64,000 bases of DNA, taken from contig CP093831.1 of the NCBI GenBank assembly GCA_033063855.1, positions 17,670,001 to 17,734,000 on the forward strand, in the 5' to 3' direction. A program made the position numbers and the translations under genes. The notes below the pieces were generated by a model that saw only the letters and a list, made by a program, of their open reading frames with translations, searched no databases and was not told the DNA's origin. This DNA is from Smittia aterrima. Lineage: Eukaryota; Arthropoda; Insecta; Diptera; Chironomidae. Below are positions 20,301 through 31,133 of the stretch, piece after piece (within the stretch, counting starts at the first letter, position 1; every line of letters begins with the position of its first letter).

Positions 20301-23300
20301 AAATTCATTCATAACGAAAAAGTCAAGGGCAACAATTGAAATTGCCTGAAGAAGCTTTATTGCTTTGGGTTTTCTTGAAGCGCTTTCGGCTTTATATAAT
20401 TTCGGCTCTACGCATAATTGATTTGCTTTGCGAGAGATATTTAAGGAAATTGAAATTTTTCTTGTCACAATCTTCAATTGCTTTCGTATTAGAAATTGAT
20501 TGATTTTAACCTTTTTATCAATCGTCCTTTTATAGCCAAGAACTCTCAATTCGATTAAATAACTTTAAGAATTGTTATAGCTCTCGTGGGAAAAAGTAAA
20601 AAACGTATATCGTTCTCAGAAGGTCTTCCTCGCTTTCCGGCTTGAACGATTTTGGCGCCATGAGATCAAAATTCGCTAAGCGGATCCATAAAGTAGCGAC
20701 ACTCAAAAACGTGTTTATTTCATGAAAAATTCTTTTCAATTTCCCATTTGGTCGCTTACATGTTCCTCTTTACTGTATTACGCCGAAGAAATTTTGCTCT
20801 TAAGCTTACTTACCCTGAAAAGTTCGATTCCACCTGTAAACGATGTAAAATTAATTTAAAGAAACCCTTAAGTAACATTACAGCAGCCTCACATTTTTCT
20901 TGTTATTTCAGCTCCATCACGTAAATTTCCGCCTTCAGTCAACGTTTCATTCAAGGCCATGCCCAACAGTAAAACGCCGTCGTAAAACGCACCAATGAAG
21001 AAGTTTACCTCGATGATAGAAAGGAGTTGTTAATGGATCTTTACGATTGCTGTTAACTTACTTCTTCGCCTTCGAAGAAATTATATTTGTATGTTTCAGC
21101 TGCTACCTTTCGAACGATCTCGGAAAAGTTATGGAACTTTGGACTGGTCGGTTGAAGTAATGAAACTCTCAGCAACGCTTCGAAAGCTTTTCTCGCAGTC
21201 AAATCGTTGTCGTCATCTGGAAGATTTGATTGTTTACCAATTAATGTCAGTCAATAGCCTCAACTGTTGTTTACCTTCTTCCCAATTATGATCGCCCCAA
21301 TAGCTACTCTGTAAACAGAAACAGCGAGATAAAAGCGAGTCATCAAACGACATTCATTCAATAATCGTAAAAGCGGAAAGCTTTTATTTACGAGTCATTT
21401 GATTTACAAGAGTTTATTCGACTCACTTGAAAAATCTCGACGTCAAGGAACACCCATTCGCCTTTAGTCATTCCAAGTTGATGTGCAGCAAGCATAAACT
21501 TTCTTACGAGCTGTCCTCGAACGGAAAGTATCACAACTCGAGCATACATCGAAGCATCTTGCAAATAGATTTTTAGTTCTTTCATCTGTCGATCATTCTC
21601 TGATTTATTTAATTTTCCATCTGACAAAAGCTCATTTCCATCGAGTTCTCTGACAAACTTCAACAATCCATCTTCCTTTAAACCATACTCTAAGTTTTTT
21701 CCCACCGTCAATGAGAATAAATCCGATCTATCAAGCAAAAGTGCAACATGTTTGAAACCGAATTCCTTGAAAATGCTGGCGAAGACAAGCTTCAAACGAC
21801 ACTGACAATATGACATTCGAGTGAGGGTGGCGTATCTTGATTTATCTTTGAAGAACTGAAAAGCAGAAGAGAGTTGATTTAATATTTCGTCACAGGATGT
21901 GTCTTCTCAACCCTCACAACTTTTCTTTGATCAACTCATAAATTTTAATGACAAAAACGTCCAGCGAGTTGAAACAGTCTCTAATTTGAAAATTACAAGG
22001 CACGAAATCAACTCACCGAACTTTCGTTTTTCCATTTGTGCGTTATCCGTCCGAGTATTCCTGATGTGACTGTCAGTTCTCCTTCCTGCGGCGGCTGGAA
22101 ACGATGGAAAGGACACGAAAGTGTTTGATTAATTTATTTCTTAATTAAAGAGTCACTTGATACTTCAACAACATATTTGTCGTAACATTCCGGCGGCGAA
22201 TGGAGCAGACGTTTTCGGTCAGTGATACACAAACTGAGTTTTATGAAACTTTAGGAAAATCTGAAGGGTTGTGCATCTCTTGAGTTTATTGCCATGAATA
22301 TCAACTTGAATGTATGAATGAAGCCTAATTTCTTCTGAAAGTAGAATTTCTCTTAAGGATTTTCACCGTTGAACACTTTCGTACATTGAAGGTAAATCTA
22401 ACGAAAAGAATTTTCCGAGAAATTAGGGACAGTCATTGAGAGGCTTTCAATTTGGTTTCAACAGGAAACCGAAAAACACAATCCGAAGAGAATTAGTAAA
22501 ATGTTTTCCACTAATTGGACAAATTTGTGATAAAACTTCCACGAAGCATTAAATCAGAATTAAGCTCTCAATTACAAACAATCATCGTTATAGAATAGCT
22601 CTCAGCATTGTCGTTGTAAGACTTGTTTGCTTAAGAGTGAATGAAAAGTGAGCAGTTTTCAAGAGCAGGCGACGTTGATGACTTTTTACGTTCATTAAGA
22701 CTGTAATTATATTTGAAACCTTGTCTCGGACACTCATCAAATTAAATTAAATTGCAGTAAAGAAAAGCTTTTCTGCAACATCTTTGCTAATGGAATTCTA
22801 ACGTCGAATAAACTTCACTTGCGGCTTGACCTTCAACTTAAAAGCAGTAAACAATCTATTGTTACAGTAAATTGATCCGGAAGCTACGCCGGAGACTTCA
22901 CACCGCAGAGACAGTACGTGAGCATTTTTAAAAAAGCTTTGCAGCTTCTGAGGTTTCTCTCGCATTTTTAATAAAAAGCTTAAGATCTTAAATTCCCAAG
23001 TTCATGACGAAAATTCAACTTGAAAGAAAAAAGTTTTCCAATTAAACTTTTACTCATTATTTCAATTTTCCTTTTATGAATTTAGTCGACCGACAATTCA
23101 TTGATGTTCTAATAATATAAAGCGTCACACTTGACATTGAAAAGTCACTTGCCTGGTCACCCATTCCTGTAATGATTGGCGTGTTCCAGTAAGCAGCAAG
23201 TCGAGCAACAGGCTCCAAAGCAAAAGCGCACGCTGGTCCAATAAAAGCAATGACCTATTAAAGAAATCGTTTCAAATATTTTAATAAAATAATGCAAAGC

Positions 23301-25411
23301 AATCACATCATCCTTGAAGTGCATGTCAGCAGCGAGACCTGGTGAGCGACTCCCGGAACAGATTGGATAGCTGTAGAAATAAAAAGATATTGAGTCAACG
23401 TTTTAATGCAAACGATGTTTGCTTAAATGATTTCCCCCACCACGAGGAGAAGATTTCCATGAAAGTTTTTATTATTTTGTTATTTCAAACTTCCTTAACT
23501 CGTCAATGTCCGGATAGAAAGATGATAAGCACTTAATAATATGACTCGCTAGTCTTTCCTTGACGCCACTCAATGAAAGATAATCGATTCAACATGTTTG
23601 GACATAACCAATTGGATTTCCGTTTTCTATTTCTTCTCTCGTATCATTAAAATACAAATGTAGCTCAAAGAGGATTTTGATAAGAAACTTTGAAGGATAA
23701 TTCTTCTTTTGTACAATCCACAAAAAGATTCTTGTTTGTCGTTTAAAATGTTGCATGAAATCAAGAAATCAAATAAACATCTTGAGCCGACAAGCTGTTC
23801 GTTTAAAGCTGCTTGAACTTTTCTTCTCTTTTCTCGTCGTAAAAATCTGAATTGCTGATTCGTTTTATTGACTCAAACATTTTCACTCGGCAAGGAAATT
23901 CACAAATTTTATGCAGTGCAAACAAGTTTTTCATCATCGCAAGAATGTGAAAAAAGGAACACGGAAACAACAAAAGCATCCAAGGGCGGACTATAAGATA
24001 ATGTTTTAGATTGTAAATAAATTTAGGTCAATCCTCCCCGAGAGCTTCAGATTGAAGCCACCTCAGACAGAGGGCAACCTTTTCTGCAAATGCATAAAAG
24101 TCAGATATTACTCGAAAAAGGTTTTATTTTCTCTGATCTTGTGCGTGAAAGCCGAGATAAGGCTCGCTACTTAAATTGCTCCGCTACTACGCAGAGCGAA
24201 CGTGTCGACGACCAACCAAGCAACTAAATGTAAGGATTAATACAACAATTCCTTCAAATTGATTGTCAGATGATGAGATCAACGTTTAATCGAGAAAATC
24301 GCTCGAGTTGGTTCCGCATAATTTCCAGCGACTACGGAAAATGTGGAAATCAATTTCTCGAAGCCATGCATTCTTTCGACGAATGAAAAATGTTAATTGC
24401 GGTATGCGAAAAAATGTTATTTTGCATTTTAATGTAAATAAAAAGAGAACGACATTAAAACGCAAAGGAATTCCACTGCAATTTTTAACAATTTACAAAA
24501 TTGTTTTGTGTCTGAACGAATCTGATGTGGAAGTTGAAAACAACATTACTTAGTGATTTATTGCTTCTGTGCGTATGAAGAAGCCACGACTGTCTTATCA
24601 TCATTTTATTACGACTTTCCCTCCTCACCTTGCTTGAACTTTGTTCAAATAAATTTTGTGATGAGCTAGATATTGTCGATTGATTCGCTCCAGACCCAAA
24701 TCGATGGCAGGTCCACACCGTTCGAGGTCAAATGGAGAGTCTGTAAGAAAGTGACAAGAAGACAGATCAAGTTATCATGTAACAAAGAATGATAAAGAGT
24801 TGATGGCTGCCCCAGGCGTTGCATAACGACGAGCATTGTCACATCTAATAACCATCAATGTGAATCGAGAGACAACAATTCTTTGGAATGTGTCACCCAA
24901 AATTTCTCGTTCAAGAACTCCAAAAAAAATTCGTGACAATGACGGTAATCTCGAAGAATTTTTTTCTTACACAAAAGCTTTTCGTTTTTCGGAATTTCTC
25001 ATGCGACGAACACTTCGTTGAAGTTTTTGTTAACCCAAAGCGGCTATTGACTGTTTTCGCATGAAATTGGAGTCGATTGTTATGATACTCACTTAAATTA
25101 GATGCCATAAGCACGCCAATGTTGTAAACTTTAAACTGTAATTTAAAGAAAATCGATTGGTAACAGTGTCAAAACATTAATAACGAGTTAAAGCTCTCGA
25201 GAGATATGAAAGTGATTAATTTATTTCTCCCAAGACATCTTGAGCTACTTACACCATCTCGTTCTTTCTGCTGTAGCAGAAGATTCGGATATTCAAATGA
25301 ACTGTTAACATCAATATCCATATCCGTGCTTCCGTCGACATCGAAATAACGACACAACGTTAAACGAACGAGAAACGCAAGCAATAATACAATTTTTATC
25401 ACACGCAACAT
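17344..25411 (-). CDS. Receptor guanylyl cyclase, natriuretic-peptide-receptor-like
   Basis: Twenty exons (25411-25253, 25135-25093, 24740-24629, 23370-23307, 23254-23153, 22094-22017, 21855-21427, 21308-21275, 21216-21062, 21008-20893, 20833-20814, 20055-19935, 19865-19840, 19781-19692, 19477-19399, 19336-19219, 19159-19016, 18937-18559, 18504-18177, 18115-17344) give 1122 residues. Order: signal peptide (MLRVIKIVLLLAFLVRL), ligand-binding ANF-receptor domain (RCGPAIDLGLERIN, GVRIDDNGDRDADYSLLDLD), one membrane helix (VIVYSLLSFALFTAFISSLS), pseudokinase (VAIKK present, HRD Asp lost: VHGKLRSGNCL; DYG for DFG), dimerisation helix (MEQYANNLESLVEEKT) and cyclase domain. Metal Asp residues (FSDIVGFT, GDAYM) and guanine-selecting Glu and Cys (VETIGD, PRFCLFGD) are intact, so it should make cGMP. 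Introns of about 1.1 and 1.3 kb (22095-23152, 23371-24628) hold nothing recognisable. Confidence 0.93.
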
Positions 25412-26753
25412 CGTTATCTCTTTTCCCAATTTATCCGACACTCAATTAAAATGATTCGAGTTTATAAGTTTAAGCTGCAAGTTTGAGTTAGCAACTACAT
25501 TTGATGAGTTTGCTGAGAATTTCTCGCAGCTGTTTTCCTTATTTAAAAGTTTTGGTATTAACGAAATTTTCTCTTCCTCGAAACTCCTTAAAACTTTAAT
25601 TAAAACTCAATGACTTCAACATTTATTCTCATCATCCTTCACAGCAAGTTTTGTTTGTCCTTTTCACTAACTTTGATCCTTTTAAGTCGACTTTTGAAGA
25701 CAAAATGAGGCGACTTCTGACTTTTATAACCAACTTGACACAAAATTTAAATTTTATCACATTTTTATTGAGATTTCACGATCCATTTTCTCCTTGGACG
25801 ATTAATCAATTACCATCTTAAAGACGTCGTTCTTTTAGCGCTCTAAGCGCAACAGGTTTCACTTTCACTCTTTAAAGCAGAGTTTGGAAGTCTGCGGGAT
25901 AAAATTTCACGGACAAAGAATTATCTTGATTAAATATTTGATGAACAAATAAAGTTGAATTAATTTTAATCCAACGTTCTGTAAGCAGGACAGATTTAAC
26001 AATATGTTTAAAATTGGTTCTTAATCCTTTCAACAGATTTTCGTCACACGAGGCAGAGTTAAACCATTTTAATTTTTAATCCTGACTGACTCTTTAAGCA
26101 CTCACTCATTAACCATTTATGAGAATAAAAATCTTTAAAGTTCACTTTGGTCCACTTCTGATTTCAGGAAATTTTTCTAGGTCCTTTCCACTCGTAACGA
26201 GATCCGATAAACGACTGAAGTTTCAAAGCTTTCAGCAGCTTCTTTTATAGGAAAACCGTTGCCATGGCACTGAATGAGTGGAATGCTATAAAACATTTTT
26301 CATCGGCCGCTTTTCTTCTCTCAGAGCGAAATTCGAACTGATTGTAAACAATTTCAGAATCGTGCTCATTTTCTCGCAATCCAAGCACGTGATTGCTATG
26401 GAAACCGGAGAACTGTACATGCGAGCTTTTTGAACTTTTAACACCATCATGAACTTTCTGATTTATATTTCTGAATGGACATTTGAGCTAATTGTGCTCG
26501 GTTTATAAAAGAATCAAGTTTTTACTAAGTAGAAAACTCTGAATGTAAGCTTTAAGACTCAAAGCTTTCGAAAGCTCAGTCATCTCTATAATGAAATTTT
26601 CTCTCATGACTCTCAGTTCTGATTCTGAGCCTTGCAAATTAAAAGTTTGAAATATCTCAAACCCTGAGCTTTAAAGTATGTAAATGTTTTCAATTTGAAA
26701 CATTTATTTTTTGGTTTTCACATTTTGTTATATTTACTGGAAGCTATTTTCAA
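25412..26753. other. Intergenic region upstream of guanylyl cyclase
   Basis: About 1.3 kb of AT-rich DNA between the guanylyl cyclase 5' end and the 3' end of the GMC oxidoreductase. I see no coding signal, repeat or RNA gene. It presumably includes the cyclase promoter. Confidence 0.5.
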
Positions 26754-28830
26754 TTACGACCAAGCTTTCTTTATCATATCAGCAGCTTTCTGTCCAACGG
26801 CATAAGTCGGACACATTGTATTGCCTGATGGTACTGAAGGCATGATACTCGCATCAGCAACCCGAAGGTTTGAGATTCCGTAAACTCTTAGTTCACTGTC
26901 AACTACAGCAGATTTGTCGCTAGTTGGTCCCATTCGACAAGTTCCCGTTGGATGCCATAAACTTGAACTCATATATTTGATGTGACATCTGTTGTAGTCG
27001 TCGGACATGAAAGGGAAAGCATTGCATTCATCAATTTCAAAATTAACGAATTCACTTGATGATCCTGCAAACGCCGTCGTGTTGATGACTTCCTTGATTT
27101 TATTTATTCCTCGTAGCATTGTTTGAATGTCAACTTCGTTTGTTAAAAAGTTAGAAACAATCTTTGGACGTTGAGTTGGGTCTCTGCTTCTTAATTCATA
27201 AGTTCCTCTGGATAAAGGATTCAAAAGAATCGTAATAAAAAGCAAAAAGTGAGCATCATCGTTAACTTCCTTGAACTTTTTGATGTAACTGTCTTTGAAT
27301 CCAAAATTGGAAATTACTTGTTCAATATCGTCACTTCCTCTTGGTGCGTGGAGAATGCAATATTGAATGTCAGAGTAAGTTGAGCTTGGATCGGTAGTGT
27401 TGATAAATGCTTCAGCGCTAGGCGTTCCCACTTGAGCTCTGTGTCCAGTACGTTTGTTGATGTATTCTTCAATCATATTCATTACATCCTTTTCTTCCAT
27501 AGCTGGAGCGTTTGGAAACAAACGAATTAGGTGATGACCAATGACGTGATCTTCAAGATTTTGACCCACTCCGGGTAAGTCTAAAGAAACTGGGATTCCA
27601 ATCTCATTCAAATGATTTTTTGGTCCAATTCCAGATTGCAGCAAAATTTTTGGAGAGTTTAAAGCTCCAGCTGAGATTATCGTCTCCTTTGAAGCCTTGA
27701 ATTCAATATTTTCGCATTCGGAATGTGAAGTTCTGACATTCACACCGATTGCTTTCTTTCCTTCTAACAAAATATTTGTCACTAAACCATTTTTAACGAT
27801 GAAGAGATTTTGCCTTTCCTTGATTGGAGCAATGAACGCTTGATAAGCGCTACATCTCTCACCGTTCCTTACAGCACCCTGAAGTTCAATAAATCCGTTG
27901 TACTCTTCAGCGTTGAAGTCCTTCAATGTTTTGTATCCAATTTCATTGAAAGCTATTCTGAATGCATGAACCATTGGATTGAGAATCGGATAAGTGCTGA
28001 CATTCAAAGGTCCACTAAATCCGTGATAAGCTGAATCAAGGCTACTATCTCCATTGTTTTCAGACTGCTTGATGAATGGAAGCATTTCATCGTAGCTCCA
28101 ACCAGGATTGCCCATTGCAGCCCAGCCATCATAATCGCGTCTCTGACCGCAAACGTATAGCATTGCGTTTACACTTGTTGAGCCGCCTCTGTTAAATATT
28201 TGTTTTTATGATTTGACTTAAAGGTATAAAGTTTGAAACCTACAATTGTTTTCCATGCATCATTGGACAGCCATCTGTGAAAGCTTGAGAAGAAGTGCTT
28301 TGAACCTCAGAATTGTATCGCCAAACGGCTGAGTTGTTAAATCCGTAAGCGAAGGCTCCAGGTGCCTAAACATTCCAATTATTTCACTCAACTTTGTTCT
28401 AATTATAATCAAACTTACGACAGACTCAACAAGAGGATCTCCACCTGCCTCAATAAGCAAGACTTTCCAGTTGGGATTTTCACTTAACGTTGATGCAATT
28501 ACAGAACCAGCTGCGCCTCCTCCGACGACAATAAAGTCAAAAGTTAAATCTGATCCATATTGTGAGCGAAAACAAGCGTTGTCGGGTACTTCCAAGATTC
28601 TATCATTTGGATTGTAAGTCGGAGATAGTCTGGTCAAAAAATCTGGTGCATAATCGTATTCTGAACGAAAAGCGAGCTGCGCTGCTAATGTTACAAAGAA
28701 AAACTTCGCGAGTGCACTTTTTGATGATGGTCTGTGAAAAATAAAATTAAAGATTTTACTGAGGTTGTAAAGTCACTTGAACTTACAGAATTAGCCACAA
28801 ATTGTTGTAGAAATATGATAGATTCACCAT
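26754..28830 (-). CDS. GMC oxidoreductase, glucose-dehydrogenase-like, FAD-dependent
   Basis: Exons 28830-28787, 28731-28419, 28365-28244 and 28188-26754 give 637 residues, the usual size for insect glucose dehydrogenase/GMC enzymes. A hydrophobic leader near residues 5-40 suggests secretion. The FAD-binding motif DFIVVGGGAAGSVIA, GMC signature 1 (HGKQLGGSTSVNAMLY) and GMC signature 2 (GALNSPKILLQSGIG) are complete. The catalytic His is in WHPTGTCRMG. The second catalytic position, usually in a GNTNAPT context, reads SGNTMCPT, so the Asn/His partner appears replaced by Met. The enzyme family oxidises alcohols or sugars. The actual substrate (sugar, ecdysteroid, cuticle component) is unknown and the Met raises doubt about normal catalysis. 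Confidence 0.88.
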
Positions 28831-29370
28831 TCTTCACCACTTGAAAGTTTTGTTACAAATGACATCAAAAAAGTCTGCCAATGACTTTAAATACATTTCC
28901 ATATCAATTCCAATAATTTCTGGGTCGTGAGAACTAATTTTGTTAATTACATTTATTTGAAAGAATGATAACGCAAAATTTCTAATTGAATTAAGAAAAT
29001 CTTATTGTGTTCGTAGTTGTAAAGTTGTTAATAAAGTGACTTCTGTAAAACATCTTCTCTACAAAAATTCAATGATATTGAAGATCAAAAACTTTGCTAT
29101 TCATTAAGTTTTATACAAAACTAAACGCTTCAGTCGAGCGACAACTCTTAACGCTTGTACCGGAACAGCTTATCATTGCATGATGAAGCAGACATGAAAA
29201 ACCAAAATATTAATTAGAACAATCAATGTTGAGACGGGTGAAACAGTTTGACTCAAACTTGAGAAACTAAAAGACCTATCTATGTAAATACTTAATTTTT
29301 TTTTAATTTTCTCATATGAGGGAATATTCTCGTAAATTTTAAGATCTATGTACCTTTCGAGAAATTCCAA
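28831..29370. other. Intergenic region before the LRR-BTB array
   Basis: Non-coding, AT-rich; divergent 5' flanks of the GMC gene and of the first array unit. No repeat shared with the array is seen left of about 29371. Confidence 0.45.
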
Positions 29371-29417
29371 CCCTATAAAATAATTAAAATCCCATAAGAT
29401 TACTGTGGTTAAAAACG

Positions 29418-29425
29418 TATAAAAA
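29418..29425 (+). promoter_or_regulatory. TATA box of LRR-BTB copy 1
   Basis: TATAAAAA about 104 bp upstream of the start codon, followed by gatcagg. In the other copies the box reads TATAAAAG at 31023, 32628 and 34233. Copy 1 also has a G for A just before the box. Confidence 0.55.
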
Positions 29426-29528
29426 GATCAGGATTCTCTGCCAAATTCACATTTAAAGTTTGACTGTCAAGGTAACAAGACGTTCAAGAGCAAAGAAAAA
29501 ATATTTCCTATATTTTCTCAAAATAAAA

Positions 29529-30668
29529 ATGGATATCAAGGCAGTTTTCAAAGAAGGATTCTGGGGCCAATCGACTTTTAGAAACAACGGAATTTATACT
29601 GGCTTCATTAAGTTTTCGGAACAACGACCAATTACAAAAATCAAATCAATCACTGGATCTCACCAAGACGGAAAAAACATGGAAGACTTAAAAGGACTTT
29701 TTATTCAAGACACGCCGTTCGAATTCTTTCCACGTGATCTCGGGGTTTTCTTTTCTCAGCTTACTCATCTTGAAATCACTAATTGTGGATTAAAGTCAAT
29801 AACGTGTCATGATCTTCAATCACTCGAAAAGCTAACATTTTTGTCAGTGACGAAAAATCCTTTGACATCGCTGCCTGACGATTTGTTGATTAACACTCCG
29901 AATCTAGAAATCCTTCGTTTCAACGATAACAAAATTAAATCTGTAAGCTCAAAAGTTTTGGGCCCGATAATGAATAATCGGTTGCTTGAAGTGGATTTCT
30001 CTCGAAATAACACCATCAACGTTTATTTTAGTCATCTCAATCAAAATCTGGATGTAATTGGGATCCAACCATCTTTTCCAGTTGAGTCGCTGCAGAAGTT
30101 GATGGAAATCATTGATTCGAGATGTCAAAGTCCATCGAAAGTAGAGCCGAAAAAACCAACAAGAAATCTGAACTTTTCTAAATTATTGGAATCAGGAAAA
30201 ATCTCCGACTTTTCAATAATCGTTGGACCTAAAGAATTTAAAGTTCACAGAGCAATTTTGGCGATGAACAGCAAAGTTTTCTTGACAATATTTGAAGGCA
30301 ATTTTATCGAAAAGCAAAATAGACAACTCGTCATCAACGATTTCAGTCCAGAGGTAGTAGAAGAGTTCATTAAGTGTATGTACAGCCAAGAGCCGCCAGA
30401 AATTGAGAATGCGATGGATATCTACAAACTCGCTGATTATTACGACGTCGCACAGTTAAAATTGGAATGCGAGAATATCATTTTAGAAAATCTTGAAGCT
30501 GATAACGCTAAAGACATTTTTATTTTCGGACATCTCCACAAGTCAGATCAGATTAAGTTGGCCGCTTTCAACGAGATCAAATGCAATGCAAAAAATGTTA
30601 TCATCCGTGATTCGCTGATTGAAAATCTCGAAGAATTAATGAAAACTTTGAAAGACTCTTACTATTAG
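29529..30668 (+). CDS. LRR plus BTB/POZ domain protein, copy 1
   Basis: Intronless, 379 residues from MDIKAVFKEGFWGQ. Residues about 40-60 hold ITGSHQDGK, a phrase I associate with the N-terminal cap of dipteran secreted LRR proteins. About four leucine-rich repeats follow at roughly 75-175 (LTHLEITNCGLKSI, LEKLTFLSVTKNPLTSLPDD, LEILRFNDNKIKSV). A BTB/POZ domain lies at about 216-315 (ISDFSIIVGPKEFKVHRAIL, YKLADYYDVAQLKLECENI), with a short BACK-like helical tail. There is no signal peptide, so it is probably cytosolic. BTB domains dimerise and often recruit Cullin-3; an LRR-guided ubiquitin adaptor is a hypothesis only. Residue 198 is Arg (AGA) here. AATAAA signals follow the stop within about 60 bp. 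Confidence 0.88.
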   Translation: MDIKAVFKEGFWGQSTFRNNGIYTGFIKFSEQRPITKIKSITGSHQDGKNMEDLKGLFIQDTPFEFFPRDLGVFFSQLTHLEITNCGLKSITCHDLQSLEKLTFLSVTKNPLTSLPDDLLINTPNLEILRFNDNKIKSVSSKVLGPIMNNRLLEVDFSRNNTINVYFSHLNQNLDVIGIQPSFPVESLQKLMEIIDSRCQSPSKVEPKKPTRNLNFSKLLESGKISDFSIIVGPKEFKVHRAILAMNSKVFLTIFEGNFIEKQNRQLVINDFSPEVVEEFIKCMYSQEPPEIENAMDIYKLADYYDVAQLKLECENIILENLEADNAKDIFIFGHLHKSDQIKLAAFNEIKCNAKNVIIRDSLIENLEELMKTLKDSYY

Positions 30669-31022
30669 GTCAAATGAGATATTTTTGAAAGATTTAATAA
30701 AATTGAATTTAATTCAATAAATTTAAAATAAAATATTTGTTTTAGATATTGATTTCAGGTTTAATTGATAAAGTTATTTATTTGAAACCAATGTTTTTTA
30801 TTTACTTTAAATTTATTTCGTATTATCGAAAATGCAAGTTACTTAGTAAAAGTTTTAGTTTAGACTGAAATCTTGATATTCTTTAGTTTAAATTTTTAAA
30901 TCTCTTAGACCGTAAAATGAAGTGAAGTTTATTGGAGCATCCAATGATATTCGTTCTTCAAGAAGAAATCGTCAACCCTATGAGATAATTAAAATCCCAT
31001 AAGATTACTGTGGTTAAAAACA

Positions 31023-31030
31023 TATAAAAG
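31023..31030 (+). promoter_or_regulatory. TATA box of LRR-BTB copy 2
   Basis: TATAAAAG, with identical surroundings (aaaacatataaaaggatcagg) in copies 3 and 4. Confidence 0.6.
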
Positions 31031-31133
31031 GATCAGGATTCTCTGCCAAATTCACATTTAAAGTTTGACTGTCAAGGTAACAAGACGTTCAAGAGCAAAG
31101 AAAAAATATTTCCTATATTTTCTCAAAATAAAA

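Larger units (their letters stand above)
29371..30975 (+). repeat. Tandem unit 1 of four (1605 bp)
   Basis: It begins with accctataaaataattaaaa and is followed exactly 1605 bp later by the same sequence in unit 2. It includes promoter, whole gene and 3' flank. Its promoter differs from units 2-4 at several positions (cgtataaaaaga against catataaaagga), as expected for an outer copy. Confidence 0.95.

Noticed and set aside
25412..25441. Ten extra N-terminal residues on the guanylyl cyclase
   Set aside because: The frame opens at GTG. The ATG at 25411 directly starts a typical signal peptide.
29460..29528. A 23-codon N-terminal extension of the LRR-BTB proteins
   Set aside because: It would begin with TTG. 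The first ATG (29529) is in a good context after caaaataaaa and lies about 100 bp from the TATA box, so the extension is 5' UTR.
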